The notes under the pieces are model-generated. The model saw only the letters and a program-made list of their open reading frames with translations. It made no database searches and was not told the DNA's origin. The translations under genes were made by a program, and so were the position numbers. A DNA stretch of 64,000 nt from SM1-50 sp964467345. GTDB lineage: Archaea > Thermoplasmatota > E2 > DHVEG-1. Below, piece by piece: positions 18,274 to 26,519 of the stretch (position 1 is the first letter of the stretch; each line of letters opens with the position of its first letter). The DNA lies in assembly GCA_964467345.1 (NCBI GenBank), contig CAYXPY010000001.1, positions 1 through 64,000 of the forward strand, written 5' to 3'.

Positions 18274-18843
18274 TTATTTTTTTGTAAGATATTCTATGAG
18301 ACCTGGCGTGATGATTGGTTTATTTTCTATGATGGGATACCCAAAGGGTAGTATCGTTGAGTGGACCGAGTCATGGATGATTTCGATTTCATTGGTAATT
18401 TCAATGTCTTCTAGCTCCAATCCAAGACAGATTGCCTTTGCTACAAATACAGCTCCATCAATGGAAAGCTGGAGTTTCCCGAGATGACGGACGGTAAAAT
18501 CTGATGTGTCACTAATCATTTCTTTCGTTCGTCCTTTTGGTTTTTCATAGCCGAGCAGCCCCCCAACAATGATGATATCATTCTTTTTACAATCCAGTGG
18601 CGTGAGGGGTTTTTTTGCCTGTGGATCAAGGATGATGCATTTTTTCTGGGAAAAAAGGGTAGATGCCTTCTCTTTCTTAACAGAGCCTATTTTTTTTAAT
18701 ACAGCGGCGGTTTTCTTTTTTGTTACTCTTGTAAAAACCAGTTCACCAGTCCAGAGTGTTGCCGCATGTCTGTATTCAAGGAGCAACCATTCTGAGAGGT
18801 CAGGTTCACAATGTTCAATGACAAGAGTTGGTGGTTTTTTCAT
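18274..18843 (-). CDS. SPOUT methyltransferase of the Sfm1 / DUF431 family
   Basis: 189 residues. The knotted SAM-binding region is recognisable: ILDPQAKKPLTPLDCKKND, then IIVGGLLGYEKPKGRTKEM, followed by RHLGKLQLSIDGAVFVAK. This matches the archaeal/eukaryotic family that includes yeast Sfm1, which methylates an arginine of ribosomal protein S3; older annotation calls it a predicted RNA methyltransferase. Whether the archaeal protein acts on S3 is not known from the sequence. It is a single gene, divergent from the E2-like gene. Confidence 0.75.
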   Translation of the reverse strand: MKKPPTLVIEHCEPDLSEWLLLEYRHAATLWTGELVFTRVTKKKTAAVLKKIGSVKKEKASTLFSQKKCIILDPQAKKPLTPLDCKKNDIIIVGGLLGYEKPKGRTKEMISDTSDFTVRHLGKLQLSIDGAVFVAKAICLGLELEDIEITNEIEIIHDSVHSTILPFGYPIIENKPIITPGLIEYLTKK

Positions 18844-18933
18844 AGGAGTGTACCTGCGTACGGTGGAAGGGGATAATAATGGTTACTGCGTGAAAAGGTA
18901 TTTGAATTAGAGAAGTATCGATGGTGTGGTTAT

Positions 18934-19737
18934 ATGGATAGAATCGGGTCGTATGAAATAAAACCTTTCTCGAAGGCTCGTCAGGATATCGTGGTTGTCT
19001 CCCAAGAGGGAAAACGGCGTCTGAATATCCATGCGTTACTTGAGATTGATGTGACTGATGCCCGGAGAATCATCAAAGATTTAAAAGCAACAGAGGATGT
19101 GTCTCTTACCGGGTGGATTGTGAAATGTGTCAGTCAAGCTGCCCATGAACATCCACAGCTAAACACCTATCGGTTGGGTCGCAGGAAAACCGTATCCTTC
19201 GAGGATGTTGACGTTCCTATCCCTGTGGAACGGGAAGTAGGTGGAGAGATCCGGCCCCTAGCGTATATAGTACGGAAGGCAAATGAAAAAACAGTCGCTG
19301 AAATCACCAGGGAGATTCGGTCTGTGCAACACCAACAAATCAACGGGTCAAAGGAGGTCCTTATTGAGGATCTCACAGGGTTGGAACGATTTGTGTTGAA
19401 CGCACCCGTGTGGTTTAAGAAACTGGGTGTTCATTTAGTCAGACGGAAAGGTCTGTTAAAAAAGAAACATTTCGGGACTGTCGGGGTCACCGCTATTGGC
19501 ATGAAAGGGCGTTTCCCCGGTTGGGCGATTGGGATGGGGGGTCCGATTGCGACATTGGTAATCGTGGGAGGTATTACGAAGAAACCAGGGGTTGTGGGTG
19601 ATGCTATTGAAATCCGGGAGTTCCTGCATGTGACTATCACTGCTGATCATAGTGTTGTGGATGGTGGTCCGCTGGTTCGCTTCATCTCACGGTTAACCGA
19701 ACTGCTGGAATCCGGCTACGGATTAGCGAAAAAATGA
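18934..19737 (+). CDS. Stand-alone 2-oxoacid dehydrogenase E2 acyltransferase domain
   Basis: 267 residues corresponding only to the catalytic core of dihydrolipoamide acyltransferases. The active-site motif is TADHSVVDGGP, fitting HxxxDG. There is no lipoyl domain, no E1-binding domain and no E1 or E3 gene nearby, so it cannot act as a normal E2. Similar lone cores are found in several archaea and may transfer acyl groups from CoA to another carrier. Function unknown. Confidence 0.75.
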   Translation: MDRIGSYEIKPFSKARQDIVVVSQEGKRRLNIHALLEIDVTDARRIIKDLKATEDVSLTGWIVKCVSQAAHEHPQLNTYRLGRRKTVSFEDVDVPIPVEREVGGEIRPLAYIVRKANEKTVAEITREIRSVQHQQINGSKEVLIEDLTGLERFVLNAPVWFKKLGVHLVRRKGLLKKKHFGTVGVTAIGMKGRFPGWAIGMGGPIATLVIVGGITKKPGVVGDAIEIREFLHVTITADHSVVDGGPLVRFISRLTELLESGYGLAKK

Positions 19738-19763
19738 AGGATTTTTAAAAAGGGAAAGATCCA

Positions 19764-20507
19764 CTAGGTTTTCTTCTTTAAGACATAGATGGTCCATGGT
19801 GCTATCGTCGTTTCTGTAACCCACTGGCAGGGTTCCTTTCCTGTTGCAAGGGGTTTAGAGATGCTGATGATGCGTAATCCTGCCTGTGCATATACTTTTT
19901 TGTAATCTGCCTCTGACCAAAAAATATCATAACATGGTCGTTTGTCCTGTATGTCTGTTGTTATGATACGGACGATATCACCGGTTTTTGCCTGGTGGTT
20001 CTCCGGGAAATCTTTTGTGGTAAAGGTCGCCCATTCATGAGTATAAATCTCTGGTGATGAGACAAGATTGATAATAGCCCCGTTTTGTTTTAAAAGCCTC
20101 AAGAGACCTTTGAAGAGCATGACTTTTTTTTCCAGCGTCGGTATGTTATCAAAGGTAAAGGCAGAAAGGATCAAATCAAATGACGATGTTTGGAGCTTTG
20201 AAAAATCGCCATCACTGATTTGTTGATACCTGCCAGCGGGGTCGAGGTCTTGGGCTATCTGTATCATCTGCTGTGATATGTCAATGCCCTGTGCATGAAA
20301 TCCCAGTGTTTTGAGGAAACGGGTGGATCGTCCGGTTCCACAGCCGAAATCCAAAGCGGTTTTCCCAGAGACATGCTTCGAAATGAGCTCGGGGAGGTCT
20401 CTGTATGCCAGATAATATGTTTTTTCAAATGAAAGTGTTGCATAGGCGTTTGCCCGTTGTGCATCCTCATAGACGTTTGTAAATGGTGGCTGATTATTTG
20501 TTTTCAT
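19764..20507 (-). CDS. SAM-dependent class I methyltransferase
   Basis: 247 residues. The SAM motif I is TALDFGCGTGRSTRFLK near residue 50, followed by GIDISQQMIQIAQ and the motif FDLILSAFTFDNIP. It belongs to the broad Methyltransf_11/25 group. No neighbour indicates the substrate. It converges on the E2-like gene. Confidence 0.82.
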   Translation of the reverse strand: MKTNNQPPFTNVYEDAQRANAYATLSFEKTYYLAYRDLPELISKHVSGKTALDFGCGTGRSTRFLKTLGFHAQGIDISQQMIQIAQDLDPAGRYQQISDGDFSKLQTSSFDLILSAFTFDNIPTLEKKVMLFKGLLRLLKQNGAIINLVSSPEIYTHEWATFTTKDFPENHQAKTGDIVRIITTDIQDKRPCYDIFWSEADYKKVYAQAGLRIISISKPLATGKEPCQWVTETTIAPWTIYVLKKKT

Positions 20508-20580
20508 CTAGGAAGAGGCAGCATTACAGCTGCTAAAAAAGTTATTGGTTCTATTTTTGGAGGAAGGGATATGTCTCTAT

Positions 20581-20592
20581 AAAAAAAAAAAA
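20581..20592 (-). terminator. Oligo-T terminator
   Basis: Twelve A residues on the plus strand (T12 on the minus strand), 22 bases beyond the stop of the small acidic protein gene. Confidence 0.5.
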
Positions 20593-20614
20593 GAAGGATG
20601 GTAATCCGTCTATG

Positions 20615-20821
20615 TTAAATCATTTCCCCGATTTCTACATCCTCATCTTCGTCAAGGATCGTTGAATCTATCTCTGAGGAAAAGGTGTCCTGATCTACGT
20701 CATTATCTGAATCGGCTGTATAGGAATTATCTTGCTGGGGCTGGAAAAAAAATGCATAGGAGATAGTCACGGAAATAAGCAGGAGTAACAAAAAAAGAAG
20801 GGAGAGTATTTTTTTATTCAT
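20615..20821 (-). CDS. Small acidic secreted or membrane-anchored protein
   Basis: 68 residues. A hydrophobic N-terminus (KKILSLLFLLLLLISVTISY) is followed by a strongly acidic tail rich in Asp and Glu (for example DEDEDVEIGEM). No family recognised. It starts 26 bases after the secreted helical protein gene on the same strand and is probably cotranscribed with it. The coding call rests on the sensible signal plus acidic composition and on context. Confidence 0.55.
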   Translation of the reverse strand: MNKKILSLLFLLLLLISVTISYAFFFQPQQDNSYTADSDNDVDQDTFSSEIDSTILDEDEDVEIGEMI

Positions 20822-20847
20822 GCCACGTCACATCCAAATGGTTTCCT

Positions 20848-21636
20848 TTATGGTCGGCCTCCATAGCCTTTTCCTTTTCCGTGATCTCCCATGTGTTGCA
20901 TTTCCTCATGCGTCTGAATCCTGTTCTGTATGTTTTCTTCTTTGATTATCGAGAAAACCTCATTGCGTTTTTCTTTGGTCATCTGGTTTACCATTTTATT
21001 GAATTGGAACCGTACTTGTGTGAGATTCACAGTCCCATTGAAATAGTCCTCCAGAAGAGATGTGTTCACCGTCCCGACAAGTCCAAATAATCGGTAGAAT
21101 TGATTTCTGTTGAACTGCCTGATCCAGTGTCGAACCCTCATTCCGCATTGCTGCAGTTCTTCGCTGTCTATACCTTTGAGTTTTTCTTTAATCATGGCAA
21201 TGGTTTCTTCATCTAATAGAAGGTGTACCGCATCTCTGAATTGTTTGGTGAGATTGCGTGATTCATTTTTTAGCGAGACGAAGACTGCTACTGAATCATT
21301 TGCTTCAGGATCGGTTGCTTGTACTTCCTCAAGAACGGCAGTGAGGTTTTTTAGGGTGTCTTCAAGCTCTGTAGTATCTACTTCAAGTCCTTTGAGTATC
21401 TGAACAGTCATGTTCCCTTTGAGAATGTTGATAATGAGGGATTTTTCTAATTGCAACAGCCGTATTCGTGCTCCTATTGGGTTGTTCATGACTTGTATTT
21501 GTTGTTCGGTTTCAGTATCAACTGGTCCGTCGTCAGCATCGTTTTGGGTTGGTTCTTCTGCCTGCGCAGCTAATGCAAATGACAACAGTGAGGTCATCAG
21601 CATCAGCGCAAGTAAGAGATTTGTTATTTTTTTCAT
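20848..21636 (-). CDS. Secreted helical protein of unknown function
   Basis: 262 residues. A signal peptide (KKITNLLLALMLMTSLLSFA, cleavage near AQA) is followed by a charged, mostly helical region with NxT/NxS sites. The C-terminal tail HMGDHGKGKGYGGRP is rich in His, Gly and Lys and might bind metal. No domain recognised. Upstream on the same strand lies a membrane-tethered winged-helix regulator, downstream the small acidic secreted protein, so the three may form one envelope-related unit. Confidence 0.7.
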   Translation of the reverse strand: MKKITNLLLALMLMTSLLSFALAAQAEEPTQNDADDGPVDTETEQQIQVMNNPIGARIRLLQLEKSLIINILKGNMTVQILKGLEVDTTELEDTLKNLTAVLEEVQATDPEANDSVAVFVSLKNESRNLTKQFRDAVHLLLDEETIAMIKEKLKGIDSEELQQCGMRVRHWIRQFNRNQFYRLFGLVGTVNTSLLEDYFNGTVNLTQVRFQFNKMVNQMTKEKRNEVFSIIKEENIQNRIQTHEEMQHMGDHGKGKGYGGRP

Positions 21637-21754
21637 TTTTTAACACCTGTGTATCCGCCAATTTGTTTTGGCCATAGGAGTGTATTGGTTGAAACAGCAT
21701 AAGTAATTTCACCGGAACAGGGCGGAACAACCTGAAACATGATCAAAAAAAACC

Positions 21755-22525
21755 TTATTGTTTTCTGAGTCGGATGAGATTGGACATCCCTATCTGTTCT
21801 TTCTCGATTAAGCCTTTTCGTTCCAACCCATGGATATTCCGTGAGACCGATGCTTTTGGGATGTTGAGTTCCTTCTGAATGTCGGTTTGTGTCAATGGGG
21901 TATTTCTCTCCTGTAAAAGTTTGAGAATTTGATACTGACGATGATTGATTCCTTTTATTTCGATAGAAGGTTGTTGTTTCTCCTGAGGTATTGGTGCTTT
22001 CCTTCGTTTTGTATCCTGGATGAATAAAAAAACGATGAGGATGCTTACGATACTAATTGCTGGGAGTAAGATAAGATAGATGAGGTTTTCTTGGAGGAAT
22101 GATGCTTGCTGTTTTTCTGTTTGGTACTGGAGGGCAAGAGAGAGTGTTTTGTTTTCCCCGTAGCCTGTGATAATGAGGTTTCCCTGGTGTTCTTCTATTC
22201 GTATTGATCCTGTGGATTTTATATAGCTAATCGAGGAGTCTTTCGGCAGGGTTACGGAGAATACGAACTCGGAGAAAACCTCTTGTTTTGTTATGTTTAA
22301 TAACCAGTAGCTTTGTTGTTTTGACGTATATTGTTGGGTGTTTAGTGCAGTTAAATCAGGGTGATTGGTGATTCCCGCTATTGTGACAAAACCAGAACTA
22401 TCTACGGTGATCGCGATGTCTGCATAGTAGGGTTGTGCTCGAAGGAGCGGCGTCCCAACAGTTGTTAGGAAAGCAATTATAATTATTACATAGAATAGAT
22501 GGTTATAGCGAGATTTGATTCCCAT
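21755..22525 (-). CDS. Membrane-tethered winged-helix transcription regulator
   Basis: 256 residues in three parts. The N-terminal signal/anchor and an extracytoplasmic beta-rich region run to about residue 145. A second membrane helix (LIYLILLPAISIVSILIVFL) follows, then a cytoplasmic winged-helix domain near residues 190-256 (RQYQILKLLQERNTPLTQTD, then IPKASVSRNIHGLERKGLIE). The HTH is of the MarR/IclR-like type common in archaea. The layout suggests a one-component sensor reading a signal outside the membrane and binding DNA inside. Its target may be the secreted genes just downstream. Confidence 0.78.
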   Translation of the reverse strand: MGIKSRYNHLFYVIIIIAFLTTVGTPLLRAQPYYADIAITVDSSGFVTIAGITNHPDLTALNTQQYTSKQQSYWLLNITKQEVFSEFVFSVTLPKDSSISYIKSTGSIRIEEHQGNLIITGYGENKTLSLALQYQTEKQQASFLQENLIYLILLPAISIVSILIVFLFIQDTKRRKAPIPQEKQQPSIEIKGINHRQYQILKLLQERNTPLTQTDIQKELNIPKASVSRNIHGLERKGLIEKEQIGMSNLIRLRKQ

Positions 22526-22630
22526 CGCAGCTCCTCGTATGCTGAATCTGTTAGTTTTTTTTTCTGAAACGAGGTGGATTGTTATTAAGGTTTCTTTCCA
22601 TGAGCTTTGTATTCAATTAAAGCGAAATGT

Positions 22631-22680
22631 TTTTATAGAAGTGTATATATTCCGATTTTTGAGAATAGAAAATTGGAGGT
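22631..22680 (+). promoter_or_regulatory. Promoter and ribosome site of the Hsp20 gene
   Basis: An A/T-rich TATA element (TTTTTATAG, 22630-22638) preceded by a purine-rich BRE-like CGAAA, and a strong ribosome site GGAGGT at 22675-22680, 7 bases before the ATG at 22688. Confidence 0.45.
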
Positions 22681-22687
22681 ATAAAAA

Positions 22688-23209
22688 ATGGCAATCATAA
22701 AAGGAAAAAAAGATAAATTGGCCATCAAACCAACTGAAGGAAAACAAGGCGAAATCATCCAACGGAGACCCTACGACCTTTGGACGGACATGGACCAACT
22801 CTTTGACCAATTCCGTACCAATTTCAACGATCTGTTCTGGAGACCAGACAGTGCGTTTCTCACCAACTTTGACGATCTTCGAAGCCCGATGATGGATGTC
22901 GCAGATCTGGGTGACAAATATGAGATGAAAATCGAAATGCCAGGCATTCCCAAAGACAAAATCAACATCGACGTCTCTCCAAATAGCATCGAAATCTCCG
23001 CAAACCATGAAACAGACGAAGAAGAGAAAAAGAAAAACTGGCTCAGACGAGAACGGAGCAGCACCAGCTTCTATCGCAGTGTCGAATTCCCCGAGAAGAT
23101 AAAAACAGATACCGTGGATGCCGAGTTACAAGATGGTGTGCTTCAGTTGACCTTACCAAAGGTTGAACCAAAACCACAAAACAAATCAACAAAGGTCAAG
23201 ATAAAATAA
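22688..23209 (+). CDS. Small heat-shock protein Hsp20 (alpha-crystallin type)
   Basis: 173 residues. Chaperone that holds unfolding proteins. The alpha-crystallin domain runs from about residue 65 (SPMMDVADLGDKYEMKIEMP) through IDVSPNSIEISANHE to the conserved strand GVLQLTLPKVEPK. The FYRSVEFPEKI element is characteristic. The C-terminal tail lacks a clear I-x-I but ends VKIK. Strong ribosome site and own promoter; monocistronic, followed by a T10 run. Confidence 0.93.
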   Translation: MAIIKGKKDKLAIKPTEGKQGEIIQRRPYDLWTDMDQLFDQFRTNFNDLFWRPDSAFLTNFDDLRSPMMDVADLGDKYEMKIEMPGIPKDKINIDVSPNSIEISANHETDEEEKKKNWLRRERSSTSFYRSVEFPEKIKTDTVDAELQDGVLQLTLPKVEPKPQNKSTKVKIK

Positions 23210-23218
23210 AACACCTTC

Positions 23219-23238
23219 TTTTTTTTTTCCCTTTTTTT
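23219..23238 (+). terminator. Oligo-T terminator after the Hsp20 gene
   Basis: T10 (23219-23228) followed by T7 (23232-23238), starting 10 bases after the stop codon. Confidence 0.55.
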
Positions 23239-23354
23239 CGATTCACTTCGAATCAGGTTTTCTACCAACGCTTCATAACATATAGAAAAAACCTAAAAGC
23301 ACGTTTTAATAAAGGCTCCTGGCTTCCCATTTCAGCAGAAAAGAGATGTCACTT

Positions 23355-24668
23355 TTACTGACCGACAGGCATGATGAAAAGCGGAAGGGAGGTCTCATCA
23401 AGCTGAAGCAAGGATTGAATCGCAGCTGCATCAGCAGGGGGAAAAACCGCAGCGGAAAGACCCCACGACGTTGCCTCCATAAGCACGTTATGGGCTGAGG
23501 CACCTGCCTCAAAGTACCAGAACCGACGGTTACCCTCAGTAGACAAGTCGTCTTTTCCTGGGGGACGAGTCATCTCTACATCAAGGACGATTATCATGAT
23601 AAGCGGAGCAGATGCGATGCCTGAATGTCCAGTTGCTTCTGCGACCTCGAGACGATGATCACCTGAGATCTTCTTCATGAGAAAAGTCAGGATAGGAAGC
23701 CCGATGAAATCCACTGGCGTCTTTTGCAACCTCATAAAAAGATTTGGCTGATAATAGAAGATCCCTTGCGAGGTCACCGCATACATACGTAACGGGTAAT
23801 ACCCATGCGCACTGGGTACAGTACGGTGCCGTTTCACAACGTTTTTTTCCTGCCCACTTCTATCAACATAGGGGGAAAAACCATAGGTGCACCAGACAAG
23901 CTGACTGAGTTGAACGTTCGTAAGAGACCCTGTAAATGATGTCCCTTCTGTTCGATTGTCCAATGCCTCTGACAAGGCCAGAAGAGAGGTTTGTATCTTC
24001 GGAAGCGAGGAAACCCAAAACGGCCTGTTCTTGAAATCATACGCATAGACCAAATGACCCAACGGCATCACAATCATCCCTTCTTGATTTTCAGGGATTC
24101 CCAACGGCTCAATGGCTGGCGGTGTCTGCCCACAGACAACAGTTCCCAAGTCAAGGGCATTGGCCATCCACTGAATGTTCTGACCTATTTGTCCGAGTTC
24201 CGCACCTCCAAACAAGGCGTCAGCCTTGGTAGTGTCATAACAAAGACCAAGTTGAATCGGTGCTTGGTACTGCCAGCCGACGACATCACGCCAATCCCCC
24301 TCTTTAAAGAACACCAGTGAGTGATTCAAGGGATCATAGGTATAGACGGCATCCTCCTTAAGCACATAGATAATCCCTGAGTACGTCCCATTGATTCCAC
24401 CGATGGTCCGACCCCCCTGGCTTTGATACCCGCAGGCAGCCCAAAGCACGGTTGATAACTCTTCATCAGTAACCATCTCAGGGGTAAATTCACGGACAGA
24501 CATCCGTCGGAACATCGATTCTTCCAATTTCAGATCCACCAGAAGAGGAGAGGGCAACAGATAATGACCCTGTACCTCGCCTTGTGTGTGTGCGACGAAA
24601 ACACTACTAAAAAAAAGTGTTACAATCCCAAGAACAACAGCTCTATTCCTCAATATCCCTCTATCCAA
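23355..24668 (-). CDS. Secreted tandem nitroreductase (SagB/ThcOx-like)
   Basis: 437 residues. The N-terminal hydrophobic segment (AVVLGIVTLFFSSVFVAH) looks like a signal or anchor. Two nitroreductase-fold units follow: the first starts at MSVREFTPEMVTDEELSTVL (about residue 55), the second near TSFTGSLTNVQLSQLVW (about residue 235) and contains RRFWYFEAGASAHNVLMEA, the usual FMN-contact helix region. This resembles SagB-type dehydrogenases, which bind FMN. The start is TTG, supported by GGTGA 7 bases upstream and a TATA-like element before that. No azoline-forming or peptide-precursor genes are adjacent. Confidence 0.75.
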   Translation of the reverse strand: MDRGILRNRAVVLGIVTLFFSSVFVAHTQGEVQGHYLLPSPLLVDLKLEESMFRRMSVREFTPEMVTDEELSTVLWAACGYQSQGGRTIGGINGTYSGIIYVLKEDAVYTYDPLNHSLVFFKEGDWRDVVGWQYQAPIQLGLCYDTTKADALFGGAELGQIGQNIQWMANALDLGTVVCGQTPPAIEPLGIPENQEGMIVMPLGHLVYAYDFKNRPFWVSSLPKIQTSLLALSEALDNRTEGTSFTGSLTNVQLSQLVWCTYGFSPYVDRSGQEKNVVKRHRTVPSAHGYYPLRMYAVTSQGIFYYQPNLFMRLQKTPVDFIGLPILTFLMKKISGDHRLEVAEATGHSGIASAPLIMIIVLDVEMTRPPGKDDLSTEGNRRFWYFEAGASAHNVLMEATSWGLSAAVFPPADAAAIQSLLQLDETSLPLFIMPVGQ

Positions 24669-24910
24669 AGCTGAATCACCAAATAAATATAATTTTTACC
24701 TTGGATATAAACCTTAGGTCCTCGAGAGTTGGACGCTTCAATTCAAATTCAATGAAAAATTAATGGTATGAACAATATTGGACTTTTTAACAAAAAAAAT
24801 TGGTCGAGTAATTAATTATTGTGTGTCATTTTATCATTTTGTAAAGATGCCTCGATACTTCTTAATATAAGCAATGACAAATACTATCATTGAGCAAAAA
24901 AGGGAGGTCG

Positions 24911-25135
24911 ATGGTAACAACGTTTGCGGTAAAACACCTATGCTTTTCATGTCACAATGGAAATAAGACACACAAGTTTCTCATTCTCTTATTTAACATA
25001 ATCACAAAGTATTTGTTCCTAAAAAACGCAAGAAAAAACACCATCATAAAAGGAACCATCAAACTGGATACAGAACAAATCTTCAATGCATTTTTCAATG
25101 AAGATATGCAGACCAAAGGAGTGGCTGAACAGTAA
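24911..25135 (+). CDS. Small hypothetical protein, first gene of a three-gene unit
   Basis: 74 residues from ATG 24911; an in-frame TTG at 24890 would give 81. A GGGAGGT lies very close to 24911 (2-3 bases), which is unusual. The stop overlaps the ATG of the next gene (TAATG), the best sign that it is translated. There is a CFSCHNG cysteine pair and a central hydrophobic stretch. No family recognised. Confidence 0.45.
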   Translation: MVTTFAVKHLCFSCHNGNKTHKFLILLFNIITKYLFLKNARKNTIIKGTIKLDTEQIFNAFFNEDMQTKGVAEQ

Positions 25136-25962
25136 TGAACAGGCAACAACTCACCTATGTTAGAGTCGTTGCCCTTACAATGGCTGGTCTGGTTGCTACC
25201 CTTGCCATCGGAAATCTTTTTACCATTGCGACAAAAGGAATCTCAGTATGTCTCCCCCGTGAGGAAGACATCCATTGGTCCATCGACCCCTTGCAAAAAG
25301 AAATCTTGTTCCGCACGACGTTTTCTGTAAAAAACCATGGTGTCTATGACATAAGGGACATCGGTGTATCCGCCCGTTTAGTAAAAGATAACACCAAGTC
25401 ATTGTTCACTTTTGAGAAAAAAGATATGGTAGTCTTACGAGGAAGCAACACAACCATTGATCTGTTGATCCCCATTAATCTTGATACCATTTCATTACTT
25501 GACTGGTTCAGCCTGATGTATTCAAAAACGACCCTTCAGCTGGTCCTTGATGTAGATGCATTATACATGTTTGGTCTCATTGAGTTTACCGCAAATGAGA
25601 CAATTGAAGTTCCCTGGTCACCCCCCTTGTTCGACTTCTCGGAGAATTCAACGGTTCAGCAGGGTGTAAAAGGTCTCCGGACACTTTTGACTCTGGCACA
25701 GAACAAATCACTTGATTCCTTCTTAGATCTCATCTCGCTTTTTTCTCTTTCCGATCTCAATTTTACGACCGGGAATGGGTTTTCATTTTCCCTTTCGATT
25801 ACCCCTCATTCGGAGTTTGTGAAAAACATCACCTGTCAAATAATCACTCCCTTATTTTTCACAGAGGGTTCATTTGAATTTCTTGTGTCGTTTCTGATAG
25901 GAATCGAAGACACAGGGTTCGTCTTTGAAATACAGGAGGCTTCAGTCCAGTATGTCGCCTAA
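25135..25962 (+). CDS. Hypothetical membrane-anchored protein
   Basis: 275 residues. One N-terminal membrane segment (VVALTMAGLVATLAIGNLF) and a beta-rich extracytoplasmic remainder with several NxT/NxS sites (NTTI, NETI, NSTV, NFTT). The form resembles LEA-like or archaeal DUF proteins that sit on the outer face of the membrane, but no family can be named. It overlaps the small gene before it by one base and the membrane gene after it by 11 bases, indicating translational coupling. Confidence 0.7.
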   Translation: MNRQQLTYVRVVALTMAGLVATLAIGNLFTIATKGISVCLPREEDIHWSIDPLQKEILFRTTFSVKNHGVYDIRDIGVSARLVKDNTKSLFTFEKKDMVVLRGSNTTIDLLIPINLDTISLLDWFSLMYSKTTLQLVLDVDALYMFGLIEFTANETIEVPWSPPLFDFSENSTVQQGVKGLRTLLTLAQNKSLDSFLDLISLFSLSDLNFTTGNGFSFSLSITPHSEFVKNITCQIITPLFFTEGSFEFLVSFLIGIEDTGFVFEIQEASVQYVA

Positions 25963-26422
25963 CAAACATCGTCTCTCACCAAAATCTGGGTTAGCGGTCC
26001 TCTTCTATCTCATTATCCCGCTCTGTTCACTTCTGCTTATCCTCCAGTTATATCCTGAACTACCACCAGAACGGTTCTATGCACGTATCTACTGGGTCAT
26101 CCCAACGGCTACTGTCATCGTCATCTTTGCTCAGATTGGTTCATTGTACCAAAAAGGCGAGACAAAACGCTTTCTTTCAAATATCGGATTCACCATCGCC
26201 ACTATCTTCTGGATGTTTGGTTTACTAGGAGGCGGGATTGTTATTACAACCCAATGGAATGAATATGAATTCTCTCTTCATATGACCCGTTATGTGTTCC
26301 TCATCGCTTGTGTCGCAGCATTAAATGTATCGTACTATACTCTAGAATGGCGGGTCTATCGAAAAGAAAAATCATCGTTTGTGCATCTTGAAAACAAGAC
26401 CACAAACATGAGCGTCGAATAA
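25952..26422 (+). CDS. Hypothetical integral membrane protein
   Basis: 156 residues with four predicted membrane helices (for example LAVLFYLIIPLCSLLLILQL and VIPTATVIVIFAQI). The start at 25952 is inferred from AGGAGG upstream and from the more natural N-terminus MSPNKHRLSPKSG; 25925 is also in frame. Third gene of the coupled unit 24911-26422. Function unknown. Confidence 0.65.
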   Translation: MSPNKHRLSPKSGLAVLFYLIIPLCSLLLILQLYPELPPERFYARIYWVIPTATVIVIFAQIGSLYQKGETKRFLSNIGFTIATIFWMFGLLGGGIVITTQWNEYEFSLHMTRYVFLIACVAALNVSYYTLEWRVYRKEKSSFVHLENKTTNMSVE

Positions 26423-26519
26423 CAACAAGATTTGTGTATTTTTCACTGTATTTTAAATATTGAGAAACGATATCAATCTGAAGATGTCTTGTCAAGAGGA
26501 ATGTGGGAAAAGGAGTATT

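Noticed and set aside
20848..21636. CpxP/Spy-type periplasmic chaperone for the secreted helical protein
   Set aside because: The helical, charged character is similar, but the LTxxQ motifs that define that family are not present.
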